A stretch of DNA of 64,000 nt from Paludibacteraceae bacterium (GTDB lineage Bacteria; Bacteroidota; Bacteroidia; Bacteroidales; Paludibacteraceae). Under the pieces are notes generated by a model, which saw nothing but the letters and a program-made list of their open reading frames with translations, had not been told where the DNA came from and searched no databases. Of the stretch, positions 24,925 to 33,983 are shown one piece after another. The translations under genes were made by a program, and so were the position numbers. Each line of letters opens with the position of its first letter. Position 1 is the first letter of the stretch. Location: NCBI GenBank assembly GCA_024401535.1, contig JAKSKX010000003.1:62001-126000 (forward strand), written 5' to 3'.

Positions 24925-25611
24925 TTATGGTTTGGCAGTCACAGGTCTGACTAACAAACCTGTAAATCTGTCATAATAATTCATGTTCTGCTTATGCTTA
25001 TAATTAAAATAGAAATACCAAGCGCAGTAACTTCTCTCCTCATGAGGTGTAGAAGTCCAATAATAGCAATATGGCCAGTCATAGCCCATGCTCGACTTGT
25101 CCCTGTCATGCCCGGCAGGAAGAAATATTGAGTTCCCATTAGGGCCGGTAACAAGACCGCCACGAACACCATCTATTTCCTTCCACTCGAAAGTACACTT
25201 TTCTATAAGCTCCTCAAACTCTAGCTTTGTTGGCATTCGCCAACCTGCACCCCAATGTTTTGCAGCTGCGTCAAATTCAGATGAAGCTATAGAAGTAGCA
25301 AATGGCGCTACAAAAGATTTTAAAGGGTCTCTGTCTGTACCGCAATCGCTGTAGGACTTTATATTTCCACCTATGTCAACAAGGTATGAATGCCAGTCAT
25401 CCCACTCCTTGGACTTTGTTTCTCCCCAAGCATACCAATTTCCGAAATCCGTCGATTTGTCTGCCCCGACATTACAGTCAGCCCACAACACAGACAATCC
25501 TAAATCAACGAACTTATGTCCACCCAAACAATCTGCGGAATTATCCTTGCATTGACAGAAGGACACCACAGTCATAACCGAAAACGTAATATATAAAACA
25601 AATCTACGCAT
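24925..25611 (-). CDS. Exported FISUMP-type protein
   Basis: The 228-residue product has an N-terminal export signal (RRFVLYITFSVMTVVSFCQC) and one domain of the type called Fibrobacter succinogenes major paralogous domain, common in Prevotella and Bacteroides. It has HKFVDLGLSVLWADCNVGA, YAWGETKSK, HWGAGWRMPTKLEFEELIEKC, GPNGNSIFLPAGHD and YYWTSTPHEE. The frame can be extended 3 codons to a TTG, but the ATG at 25611 fits the promoter at 25631-25638 better. A paralogue lies at 47703-48509. The family's molecular role is not established; it is a surface or periplasmic protein. Confidence 0.8.
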   Translation of the reverse strand: MRRFVLYITFSVMTVVSFCQCKDNSADCLGGHKFVDLGLSVLWADCNVGADKSTDFGNWYAWGETKSKEWDDWHSYLVDIGGNIKSYSDCGTDRDPLKSFVAPFATSIASSEFDAAAKHWGAGWRMPTKLEFEELIEKCTFEWKEIDGVRGGLVTGPNGNSIFLPAGHDRDKSSMGYDWPYCYYWTSTPHEERSYCAWYFYFNYKHKQNMNYYDRFTGLLVRPVTAKP

Positions 25612-25630
25612 ACACCTCAAAAATGTGGAG

Positions 25631-25638
25631 CAAAGTTA
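25631..25638 (-). promoter_or_regulatory. Promoter -7 element of the FISUMP gene
   Basis: The minus strand reads TAACTTTGC, 19 bases upstream of the ATG at 25611. Confidence 0.65.
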
Positions 25639-25713
25639 ATAAAAAGGAGCAAAAAGAAAAGCACAACTACATAAGTAATTGCGCTTCTCATTTATTTTAA
25701 AGTGTATAAAGAA

Positions 25714-26178
25714 TTACTTTCCAAGAGCTGTATAGTTAAGCTTTAGAGCATTTGCACGACGCAAAGCCTGCTTAACATCTGTTACAATACCCATCTTAGT
25801 ATCCTTATCCACCTTCATAGCTACAACCATGAAACCCTGGTCGCACTCTTTCATTGCAGATCTCTCCTTTATGATATATTCCTGAACCTCCTTAGGATCA
25901 TTTGCAAAGGCCTCATCCAACTGAACACGAGATTCAGTACCGAAAGACTTTACAAACTCACGCTTAGGACTACCAATATAAACATACTTTACAAGACTCT
26001 TCTTCTCAAGCTTAGTAAGCTGAGTAGCAGAAGGAAGACCAATATTAACCTTGTAAGTTGTCTCCTTCATTGAAGTAGTAGTCATAAAGAAGAACAAAAG
26101 CATAAACACGATGTCAGGCAAAGAAGCAGTACTGATAGCCTGCATCTTACGACCACCTTCTTTTCTAAATTTAGCCAT
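25714..26178 (-). CDS. exbD: ExbD/TolR family biopolymer transport protein (second copy)
   Basis: The 154-residue protein has one N-terminal membrane helix with the proton-conducting Asp in STASLPDIVFMLLFFFMTTTSM, then a periplasmic domain. With ExbB it converts the proton gradient into work for TonB-dependent receptors. It is the last gene of the exbB operon, 15 bases after another exbD. It lacks the long insertion of the first copy. Confidence 0.92.
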   Translation of the reverse strand: MAKFRKEGGRKMQAISTASLPDIVFMLLFFFMTTTSMKETTYKVNIGLPSATQLTKLEKKSLVKYVYIGSPKREFVKSFGTESRVQLDEAFANDPKEVQEYIIKERSAMKECDQGFMVVAMKVDKDTKMGIVTDVKQALRRANALKLNYTALGK

Positions 26179-26193
26179 TTAAGTTCCTCCTTA

Positions 26194-26787
26194 TTAGTTA
26201 TTTGAATAATCCTTAGGCTCTGCCTCAGAAATCTTCTGAGGGTATATCTTCTGAACTGCCTTTTGAGTTTCCTCATCTAGTTCAGCGAACTTCTTACCGA
26301 ACTTTGGTAGGCAGAACTCATCACGAACCTCGTCATAAGCAGCCACTAGCGCATTCTGTACACTAATATAAGCCTGATACTGAGTACCACGGTCATTCTG
26401 AAGAGAAATGACATGCTTCTTAGTGTAAGTCTGAGTACCAATGCCAGGACCGAAATCCTCTGTAAATAGTTCAGGCAATTCAGGATCACCAGCTTTGTTC
26501 AAGATAAATTCCTTTGCCTTATCCTTTAATCTAGACACATCCATTACCTCACCATTGACCAACAAGTCGTTACGGCTGTTTACAAGAACTGTAAGTACGT
26601 TACGCTTGTTAACCTCGATGTTGTCAGGAACCTCCTGATTCTCAGGTACTGGAGGTGGAAGACGGCGTGCTAATCCCTTGTCAGTTGACATAGATGTAGT
26701 CACAAGAAAGAATACAAGCAACAAGAATGCGATGTCGGCAGTTGAGCTGGCATTTACTTCCTGAACTTCTCTTTTCTTTTTACCCAT
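26194..26787 (-). CDS. exbD: ExbD/TolR family biopolymer transport protein (first copy)
   Basis: The 197-residue protein has the family's N-terminal helix with the key Asp in SSTADIAFLLLVFFLVTTSM. The periplasmic part is enlarged by about 45 residues compared with its neighbour; it begins RRLPPPVPENQEVPDNIEV and ends in a charged tail. A pair of unequal ExbD proteins behind one ExbB is usual in Bacteroidota. It lies 6 bases after the 4-helix membrane protein gene. Confidence 0.92.
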   Translation of the reverse strand: MGKKKREVQEVNASSTADIAFLLLVFFLVTTSMSTDKGLARRLPPPVPENQEVPDNIEVNKRNVLTVLVNSRNDLLVNGEVMDVSRLKDKAKEFILNKAGDPELPELFTEDFGPGIGTQTYTKKHVISLQNDRGTQYQAYISVQNALVAAYDEVRDEFCLPKFGKKFAELDEETQKAVQKIYPQKISEAEPKDYSNN

Positions 26788-26793
26788 CTTAAA

Positions 26794-27255
26794 TTAGAAT
26801 TTTTTAGCAAATGAATTCAACAATGTTGCTATACATGCACCGAAAATAAGAGTGTAGATAGAGTAAAGACACATATCTGCCATCTTTAGGTAGCCACCCT
26901 CATTCTCATGGCCATCATAACCGATAAGAGTTAGAGGCTCATCACTTCCGATTGCATAAGTAATACCGCACAAAATAAGCAAAGCAGCTGTCATAACCAA
27001 AGAAGTATAAGCGGAACGCTTATCTGTAGTCAACTTAGTTATAAATGAAGTTACCGCAGAAACCAAAGTTACAACAACAACAATACCAAGTAGAGCATAA
27101 AGCCAGTATAGCAACAAATCTGTGTTATTTGGTGCATCGTAATTCTCACCATTATAAGTCACTTCAGTCTCACCACCCAACACATATAGTCCGAAAACAA
27201 CAACGCTTAGAGCAGCAAGAGCATAAAAGACATAAGATGAAAGCTTGTTATTCAT
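26794..27255 (-). CDS. Four-helix membrane protein of the exb operon
   Basis: The 153-residue protein has four predicted membrane helices (about 9-26, 48-71, 82-101 and 125-149) and short loops. I do not recognise a named family. It lies between exbB (53 bases upstream) and the first exbD (6 bases downstream), a position often filled by a small membrane protein in Bacteroidota exb operons. A role in the ExbB/ExbD complex is inferred from position only. Confidence 0.7.
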   Translation of the reverse strand: MNNKLSSYVFYALAALSVVVFGLYVLGGETEVTYNGENYDAPNNTDLLLYWLYALLGIVVVVTLVSAVTSFITKLTTDKRSAYTSLVMTAALLILCGITYAIGSDEPLTLIGYDGHENEGGYLKMADMCLYSIYTLIFGACIATLLNSFAKKF

Positions 27256-27308
27256 AATTTTTCAACTTATTTTTAGATTTGTTTTCCCTAATATAGACTT
27301 GTCGCAAA

Positions 27309-28136
27309 TTATGCCTCAACAAGGCTATTCTGACTCTGCTCGTGCTTTACAACGATATCAAGAAGAGAGATTGAAGAATCCTCCATCTCAGTAGTAAGAG
27401 CCTCGATACGAGTCAAGATAAAGTTAAGGAATACCTGAAGAATCATGGCAACGATAAGTCCTGTTACTGTAGTCAAAAGGGCAACCTTGATACCACCGGC
27501 TACGACTGTAGCAGAAATATCACCTACCTGCTGAATCTTATCAAATGCCTCGATCATACCGATAACTGTACCCATGAATCCCAACATTGGAGCTAGTGCA
27601 ATACAAAGTGAAATCCAAGTTACGTTCTTCTCTAGAAGACCCATCTGAACACCACCGTATGAAACTACGCTCTTCTCTACTACATCAGCACCGTCCTCGA
27701 TACGAAGAAGACCCTGATAGAAAATAGAAGCGATAGGTCCACGAGTGTTACGACAAGCATTCTTAGCACCATCTACATCGTTGTTGTCAAGAGCTGACTC
27801 AACATCCTGAAGAAGCTTCTTTGTGTTAGCTGAAGCTAGAGAAAGATAGATGATACGCTCGATACAAAGAGCTAGACCAAGAATAAGAGCGATAGCAACG
27901 AAGAACATGAACATTGCACCACCCTCGATGAACTTCTGCTTCAAAACCTTGTGAAGACCAGGATTCTCTGCTGGAGCCTGAGTCTGAGCTGCTGTTTCTG
28001 CTGGAGCTGCTGCCTGAGCTTGAGCTGCTGGAGCTGCTGCCTCAGTTGCCTCTGTCTCGTCCTGAGCGAAAACAGTAGAAGTCATACCAAAAGTCATGAC
28101 TCCAATCATTGCCAATACTGCAAATAATTTTTTCAT
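27309..28136 (-). CDS. exbB: ExbB/TolQ/MotA-type proton channel protein
   Basis: The 275-residue product has a signal peptide, then a low-complexity stretch rich in Ala, Gln, Pro and Glu (about 28-65). The MotA/TolQ/ExbB core has helices at about 75-95, 170-195 (CIALAPMLGFMGTVIGMIEAF) and 208-235 (VVAGGIKVALLTTVTGLIVAMILQVFLN). It forms the channel with ExbD. It is first in the operon. The leader is about 190 bases; the nearest promoter-like word (TAAATTGCACC on the minus strand near 28330) misses one T of the consensus. Codon usage is that of a strongly expressed gene. Confidence 0.93.
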   Translation of the reverse strand: MKKLFAVLAMIGVMTFGMTSTVFAQDETEATEAAAPAAQAQAAAPAETAAQTQAPAENPGLHKVLKQKFIEGGAMFMFFVAIALILGLALCIERIIYLSLASANTKKLLQDVESALDNNDVDGAKNACRNTRGPIASIFYQGLLRIEDGADVVEKSVVSYGGVQMGLLEKNVTWISLCIALAPMLGFMGTVIGMIEAFDKIQQVGDISATVVAGGIKVALLTTVTGLIVAMILQVFLNFILTRIEALTTEMEDSSISLLDIVVKHEQSQNSLVEA

Positions 28137-28378
28137 TTTCTTTTACGAAATTTTAGTTATTTATTATTGTTTATTAATTCTTTGATAATTGTATTTCTGC
28201 TCCACCTAACCTCAAGAATTAGCCATCAGCACATCATTACTATACTAACTAACTAATTAGCAAAGCATTATACAACAATTCCGCTTCAATCCCCATTTTT
28301 AATGATGTAGAGTAAAGCAAAATCGGGTGCAATTTAGTAAAAAAAAACTTTACAATCGCACTTTTTATTTAAGTTTTT

Positions 28379-28858
28379 TCATTCTTTGCTAAGCAAAACC
28401 ACAGCGGAAGCCGCAATTCCCTCTTTTCTACCGACAAAACCCAGATGCTCAGTAGTTGTTGCTTTAACGGTCATATCCTCCTCGTCAATACCTAAAACAT
28501 CAGCCATTACACGCTGCATCTCGGGAATGTGGGGCTTCATTTTTGGTGCTTGAGCCATGATAATAGAATCGATGTTCTCTATTTTGTAGCCTTTCTCCTT
28601 GATCAACTCGCCGCACTTCTTTAGCAAAACCTTGCTGTCAATATTCTTGTACGCATTGTCATTATCGGGGAAATGCGTTCCTATGTCACGCAAGTGTGCA
28701 GCCCCCAATATCGCATCGCATATTGCATGGATCAGCACATCAGCATCCGAATGTCCGAGCAATCCCATCTCATGCTCTATTTTTATACCACCAAGCCACA
28801 ATTCTCTGCCTTCAGCGAACTGATGTACATCAAAACCTTGTCCTACTCTTATCTTCAT
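28379..28858 (-). CDS. ispF: 2-C-methyl-D-erythritol 2,4-cyclodiphosphate synthase
   Basis: IspF forms the cyclic diphosphate of the non-mevalonate isoprenoid pathway. The 159-residue product has the zinc ligands in GQGFDVHQF and the run LLGHSDADVLIHAICDAILGAAHLRDIGTHFPD, then IMAQAPKMKPHIPEM and VKATTTEHLGFVGRKEGIAASAV. It is complete. It lies 17 bases after the MBOAT gene and ends that operon. Confidence 0.97.
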   Translation of the reverse strand: MKIRVGQGFDVHQFAEGRELWLGGIKIEHEMGLLGHSDADVLIHAICDAILGAAHLRDIGTHFPDNDNAYKNIDSKVLLKKCGELIKEKGYKIENIDSIIMAQAPKMKPHIPEMQRVMADVLGIDEEDMTVKATTTEHLGFVGRKEGIAASAVVLLSKE

Positions 28859-28875
28859 GACACAAATTATATTCT

Positions 28876-30759
28876 TTAGAATTGGAAATAAATGAACTTC
28901 TGCAAGTCGGCAGACATAAACTGATATACCACAAAAACAATCACAGCACTGACTATTACCATTACTGGCAGAGGCATCATTGCAAAGTTCAATCTATACC
29001 ATCTTTTTATCTTTTCTGGAATCCAGTGTATCAGCATACCGACAATGAATAGCGCTACAAGGAACCTATACTCCCACAACTGTGTAGGGATAAGAGAGAA
29101 ATCCCATGTGCCGCCTATTTGATTAACCATGTTCTTTGCGGTGCTCCACGCAACACTATTAGCTTCAGCCGGATTAAGGTTTGATCCAGAACGGAAGAAC
29201 AAACGTGTGAAAGTGATGAACACAAACGTCTGGAACACTGCCCAACAGTTCTCCAAAAACTTGAATTGCGACTTAAATCCGCACAAATCATAAACCATCC
29301 TGACGAAAGTGACCACAAAGATTGTTCCAATCCAAATAAACGCTATCTTATACACCGGTTCATCAAAAACAAGCAAAAGAATCGCAGAGATAATCGAGCA
29401 TGTCATAATTACCAGTGTCTTATGATAAATGTCCCTCTTCTTCCAAAAGTTGAAGATTAACATTCCTATACCGTTCAAACCTCCCCATATCATAAAATTC
29501 CAAGATGCTCCATGCCAAATACCTCCGAGCAACATTGTATTAAGTCGGTTGAAATTGGAATTGATATTCTTTCTTTTGTCTGGAGAAAAGTACGCTCTAA
29601 ATGAAACTATCACAGTTATAGAAAGCAAAATTACCGCCACCCATATACTATCGGACAGAATAACTCCTATCAATGAAATTGTAACAATAACTGCATAGGT
29701 TCCAAAACTTGCCTCCCTGTTTCCTCCCATAGAGATATAAAGGTAATCCTGAAGCCACTTTGACAAGGAAATATGCCAACGCTTCCAGAAGTTTCCACAG
29801 TTCGGTGCCTTGTATGGGGAATTAAAGTTCTGAGGGAGATAGAAGCCCATCAGCATCGCTACTCCGATAGCAATGTCCGTATAGCCACTGAAGTCAGCAT
29901 AAACTTGAAGAGAATATGCGAACAATGCGAACAAATTCTCTGGGCCAGTGTACATCGTAGGATTCTCGAAAACTCGGTCAACAAAGTTCACTGCCAAATA
30001 GTCGCTGAGTATAATCTTCTTGGCGAATCCGTTAAGAATCCAGAATATGGCAACACCGAACTGACGTCTTCCCAAGAAAAAAGGCTTATACAACTGAGGC
30101 AGGAAGGTATTTGCCCTCACAATCGGGCCAGCTACGAGCTGAGGGAAAAAAGTCAGATAGAATCCATAATCCAGTATATTTTTAACAGGCTCTATCCTCT
30201 TCCTGAAAATATCCATCACATAGCTAATGCTCTGGAAAGTATAAAAGGAAATACCCACCGGAAGCACTATCTTATCAACTGAAAAGTTCTCCTTTCCTGA
30301 AATAATATTACCAAAGTCAGCAAAGATATTATGAACTCCCAACGATACTCCCAACGACAAATCAAACTTACTGTTTAGTACTGCACAAACGCTGTTCACC
30401 ATGTCAACAAAGAAGTACGCATACTTGAAATAACACAGAGTCAACAGGTTAACAAACAGACTTAGTATCAATATACCCTTCTTGCCTCCATCGCTCTTTG
30501 CTCCGAACAGCCATTTCCCAAGAAAATAGTTTACGATTGTGGAGAAAACAAGAATCAGTGTGAACCATCCGCTTGTCTTGTAATAGAAAAAGACGCTCAC
30601 GAAAAACAGGAATGCATTTCTCATCAATAGCTTGTTCTTCTCTATCACAGCGAAAATGGCAAACACTATTATGAAGAACACCCAGAAATCAAACTGAGTG
30701 AACAATAATGGATGCTTATCGTCAAATGAAAATATACGCTGCAGAAATTCTACTATCAT
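28876..30759 (-). CDS. MBOAT family O-acyltransferase (AlgI/DltB type)
   Basis: The 627-residue polytopic membrane protein passes acyl groups across the membrane for O-acylation of an extracytoplasmic polymer. Family marks include LPVGISFYTFQSISYVMDI, FPQLVAGPI, QVYADFSGYTDIAIGVAMLMGF, NFWKRWHISLSKWLQDYLYI and the catalytic His416 in GGIWHGASWNF. The C-terminal helices end in a basic tail. It follows two SGNH hydrolase genes with 3-base spacing, so the three likely form one acylation system. The target glycan is unknown; lipopolysaccharide, exopolysaccharide or peptidoglycan are all possible. Confidence 0.9.
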   Translation of the reverse strand: MIVEFLQRIFSFDDKHPLLFTQFDFWVFFIIVFAIFAVIEKNKLLMRNAFLFFVSVFFYYKTSGWFTLILVFSTIVNYFLGKWLFGAKSDGGKKGILILSLFVNLLTLCYFKYAYFFVDMVNSVCAVLNSKFDLSLGVSLGVHNIFADFGNIISGKENFSVDKIVLPVGISFYTFQSISYVMDIFRKRIEPVKNILDYGFYLTFFPQLVAGPIVRANTFLPQLYKPFFLGRRQFGVAIFWILNGFAKKIILSDYLAVNFVDRVFENPTMYTGPENLFALFAYSLQVYADFSGYTDIAIGVAMLMGFYLPQNFNSPYKAPNCGNFWKRWHISLSKWLQDYLYISMGGNREASFGTYAVIVTISLIGVILSDSIWVAVILLSITVIVSFRAYFSPDKRKNINSNFNRLNTMLLGGIWHGASWNFMIWGGLNGIGMLIFNFWKKRDIYHKTLVIMTCSIISAILLLVFDEPVYKIAFIWIGTIFVVTFVRMVYDLCGFKSQFKFLENCWAVFQTFVFITFTRLFFRSGSNLNPAEANSVAWSTAKNMVNQIGGTWDFSLIPTQLWEYRFLVALFIVGMLIHWIPEKIKRWYRLNFAMMPLPVMVIVSAVIVFVVYQFMSADLQKFIYFQF

Positions 30760-30762
30760 CTT

Positions 30763-32022
30763 TTAATGATTTAAATAGCTCTTCACCAAAGCATTGTAAA
30801 ACAAATCTCCCAACAGATTATATCCTGCCGGAGTAAAATGAATCTTGTCTTTTCTTGCCAAACCGGCAAGCTCCCAAGTACGCATAGACTTCAATCCGCC
30901 CATGATGTCGAATTGGTCCCAAACTGCGGCATTGTGCTGCTTGGCCAAGCGATAGAATGCCTTTTGAACCTTCTCTCCGTTCAAATTCACACTATACACA
31001 CCCTTACTCTTACGGTAGGAGTCATTATTAGTGATGAACACAAAGGCACAATTTGGAGATATACTCAAGATATTGTTTACAAGTTTTGTATAATTCTCTA
31101 CGAACAAAGAGTCATTGAAATTCAAAGGCACCGCATCATTGATGCCAATACCGAATACAACCAAGTCAGGCTTTATCAAAGGCAGTTCCTTGACAAACTT
31201 CTCACAATTCAACCAGCTTGGAACACTCGCTCCATTGATTCCGACAGAGTTATATGTAATACCAGCCGAACGATTCTCTGCAAGGATGGCAGACAATGTG
31301 AACGGATGGAATATGGAATCAGTCTGTTCGAAACCAATTGTAAACTCGTCAATAAGGCCTTCGAAGTCAAACTCATACACATCCTCGAGAATGTTGTATA
31401 TCGGTCTTTGTATAGAGCTGTCCTTGCCGATTATCACAGGATAGGAGTATGCACTGTCGGCATAGCCTACAACCTTTAGGTCTGTACACATCCAACGCTC
31501 GGAGCTGTCTCTGTTCAATCGAATATGCATGGTAGCATCTTCTGACTGGGCCTTTACCGCAATTCCCATCATTCCAAGCTGAATTTCTTCCTTCCTTTTT
31601 AAAATTCTGCTTGACTCCCACTTTCCAGTATAAGAAACCTTATAGTTAGGTGGGTTGTTTGTATTTGCTATCTTGAAAGGGAACACGAGACCTCTTGAAC
31701 TCTTGAAGTCAAGGTTCAGAGAATCAAGGTTTCTTCTCACTCTGTTAGAGAAGACGTCAGCCTGGACATGACTGCCACCTATATGCAGTATGTTTATCTT
31801 ACCCTCACGGCATAACACAAGGCTGTCAAGCTTTTCATAGAACACCCTGAAGTTTCCTGTATCGGCCGGAAAATGCAAAACATTCTTCTTTTGGTCCAAA
31901 AACTTATAGTCAGGTATATGACGCACAAAACCCTGTGCACCGGCAAACAACACCGAAAACAAACAGACTGCAATCAGTGCAACACTTCTCATCGAAATCA
32001 AATCTACCCTTCTCATCACCAA
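30763..32022 (-). CDS. SGNH/GDSL hydrolase-like exported protein (first MBOAT partner)
   Basis: The 419-residue product has an N-terminal signal or membrane anchor (SVALIAVCLFSVLFAGAQ). A catalytic SGNH-type domain follows: block I IGGSHVQAD with Ser84, block III VVFGIGINDAVP, and block V with Asp392 and His395 in KDKIHFTPAGYNLL. Between blocks I and III there is a beta-rich insertion. Such proteins transfer or remove acetyl groups in partnership with MBOAT proteins. It lies 3 bases from the MBOAT gene and 4 bases after the second SGNH gene. Confidence 0.85.
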   Translation of the reverse strand: MVMRRVDLISMRSVALIAVCLFSVLFAGAQGFVRHIPDYKFLDQKKNVLHFPADTGNFRVFYEKLDSLVLCREGKINILHIGGSHVQADVFSNRVRRNLDSLNLDFKSSRGLVFPFKIANTNNPPNYKVSYTGKWESSRILKRKEEIQLGMMGIAVKAQSEDATMHIRLNRDSSERWMCTDLKVVGYADSAYSYPVIIGKDSSIQRPIYNILEDVYEFDFEGLIDEFTIGFEQTDSIFHPFTLSAILAENRSAGITYNSVGINGASVPSWLNCEKFVKELPLIKPDLVVFGIGINDAVPLNFNDSLFVENYTKLVNNILSISPNCAFVFITNNDSYRKSKGVYSVNLNGEKVQKAFYRLAKQHNAAVWDQFDIMGGLKSMRTWELAGLARKDKIHFTPAGYNLLGDLFYNALVKSYLNH

Positions 32023-32026
32023 CTCC

Positions 32027-33604
32027 TTACTCTATTACAGTATTATTTATAAACTCTGCATCAACACGCAGGCTGTCAGTAAGTTTCTTCAGTTTCTTCT
32101 TCCTAATTTTAGCTGCATGTTTTTTCTTGCTCTCCAAATTGCTCATGAAATCACCATAGTCGTCATAGACATCCAAACTCTCCACAAAAAGTTTCGCGAT
32201 TCTGTCGGCTCCCTTCTTTGAAAAGTGGATGTAGTCTGAAGCCGCCATATTCTGATCTACCCATGACTGCATGGAATTCCTTCCGCCCATTACGTCATAC
32301 ATATTCCAGAATGCACAACCATTGTCAAGCGCACACTTCCTCAATGTCTCTATTGTTGATTCCAAATTCCTGTATGTCTGTAACTTTCCGTCAACACTCT
32401 CAGACATGTCGGCAGGTCCGATAAGGATAATTTTTGCATTTGGAACATTCTTCTTGATATAGTTTATCTGCGCCTGCATGCTCTGGTAATAGTCGTTCAA
32501 TCGTTTCTCTGTACTCAAGTATGGAGTCGCATTTCCTCCGAACTCCAACAAAACAAGTTTCGTATTCAAATCCTTGTGTATATACTTGAATGCTTCTGGT
32601 GTAATCTTTGTGAAATATGTTCCGGAACTGCCTCGCAATCCCACATTAGTGACATTTATACCCTTGTCACCCAACAATGAAAGGGCAAACAACTCTGCAT
32701 CTCCCTTTAGATTTATAAAGAAATCTTCCGTCAATGGGCTCTCTAGTTTCCACTCCACCACCTGACAATCACCAGGTTCAACCTTCTTGGTTATTCCATT
32801 GCCACCGTTTGGAGTCAAAGTTACAGAGAAACCTTTCTTTGTAGAGCAATACAGCTTTACTGATGAAGTGGCTCTCTTGCCTGCATACGTGATCTTGAAG
32901 TTCAATGTTCCTTTTCCGAACAAATGAGTCACCTGCGCCAAGGCTCCATAATTGTTGTTCTTGGCAGACTGCTTCAATGTTCCGTCGGCAACATATCTTT
33001 CAACACTGTCCTGAGCAGTCTGAACCCAACTTATAGAAGGCACGGCACCGACAGGAGGCACAAGTCCAATTCCTGAGCCACCCAATTTTTTCTGCATATG
33101 CCTTCTTATGTAATTAGTGATTCGGTCACCCTCTATCTGGGAATCTCCGTAATGGAATACAGACACAATCCCGGCTTTAGCACCTTTTCTCAAAGACTGC
33201 ATAACTTCAACTATGAACTTCGGATTGCTGTCAGGGCAAACAAACTTGCTGGGATTCTCAGCAAAGAATTTCTGATAAAACGCAATAGTATCTGCTACAG
33301 CCAAAGAATCCTTGATACGAAGCGAATCTGCCGCTGCCATAAGTTTTCTTCTTGCCTCGAGTACAGAGTCTGGCAACTGCCCCATCTTCATGCTCTGTTC
33401 ACGATTTGCCAACAAATCTTCAACAGAAATAGAAGAGTCAGACTTAGCAGATAGCACCTCCTCAATTGATGGGAATCTTAATGTAATTGTATCGCCCCAT
33501 ACGGCAAGTTTTGGCGTATTCTCCCCACGTGGCATAAGCAAGCACACCAAAGACAAGACCGCAACAAGCGAGATAAAGAAAATTAACTCGTGTATGCGTT
33601 TCAT
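32027..33604 (-). CDS. SGNH/GDSL hydrolase-like exported protein (second MBOAT partner)
   Basis: The 525-residue product starts MKRIHELIFFISLVAVLSLVC, a membrane anchor. It has a 130-residue N-terminal linker region, then the SGNH block I HYGDSQIEGD with Ser155, a mid LVLLEFGGNA block, and the block V DYIHFSKKGADRI. The C-terminal tail is highly basic (KKKHAAKIRKKKLKK). A frame 15 codons longer is open but starts near the predicted transcription start (-7 element at 33667-33674). It is the first gene of the operon; the paralogous downstream SGNH gene is only distantly similar. Confidence 0.82.
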   Translation of the reverse strand: MKRIHELIFFISLVAVLSLVCLLMPRGENTPKLAVWGDTITLRFPSIEEVLSAKSDSSISVEDLLANREQSMKMGQLPDSVLEARRKLMAAADSLRIKDSLAVADTIAFYQKFFAENPSKFVCPDSNPKFIVEVMQSLRKGAKAGIVSVFHYGDSQIEGDRITNYIRRHMQKKLGGSGIGLVPPVGAVPSISWVQTAQDSVERYVADGTLKQSAKNNNYGALAQVTHLFGKGTLNFKITYAGKRATSSVKLYCSTKKGFSVTLTPNGGNGITKKVEPGDCQVVEWKLESPLTEDFFINLKGDAELFALSLLGDKGINVTNVGLRGSSGTYFTKITPEAFKYIHKDLNTKLVLLEFGGNATPYLSTEKRLNDYYQSMQAQINYIKKNVPNAKIILIGPADMSESVDGKLQTYRNLESTIETLRKCALDNGCAFWNMYDVMGGRNSMQSWVDQNMAASDYIHFSKKGADRIAKLFVESLDVYDDYGDFMSNLESKKKHAAKIRKKKLKKLTDSLRVDAEFINNTVIE

Positions 33605-33666
33605 GATATATCGATTAACCATGCATAAATAGAGGCATAAAAATGCCATTTTATGCAGTGTGATGG

Positions 33667-33674
33667 CAAATTTA
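33667..33674 (-). promoter_or_regulatory. MBOAT operon promoter -7 element
   Basis: The minus strand reads TAAATTTGCC, matching TAnnTTTG, 63 bases upstream of the preferred SGNH start. Confidence 0.7.
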
Positions 33675-33983
33675 GTAATCTTTTTACAAATAAAGGAATT
33701 ACTGCAACAAAAAAAGAGATTTATACATGCAAAGCAGCAAAATGTTTTCTTCTAAAAATAATCAGATTTCAACAGAAACTCTTGTACAATCATTACTAAC
33801 AAACAAAAATAAAACAAAAATTGTCATCATGGGAAAAAGAAAACTGAAAGGTCAAAAACAAACACAAAAAGAGATAAACAAAAACAAGAATTGGAAACCT
33901 TTTACAAATAGCAGGAAGCTAATAAAAACAAGAAAGACGAGTTGCCTCGCCTTTCCTATAATGACTTTACGAAAAATCGAATG
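33675..33983. other. Intergenic region between porV and the MBOAT operon
   Basis: This 309-base stretch has no supported gene. It carries the porV terminator at 33932-33955. An open plus-strand frame at 33727-33987, rich in Lys and Asn, has no family match and runs through the terminator. Confidence 0.6.
33932..33955 (-). terminator. Terminator after porV
   Basis: A 10-bp stem with one G-T pair (arms 33932-33941 and 33946-33955, loop of 4) is followed on the minus strand by TTGTTTTTATT. It lies 29 bases after the porV stop. Confidence 0.85.
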
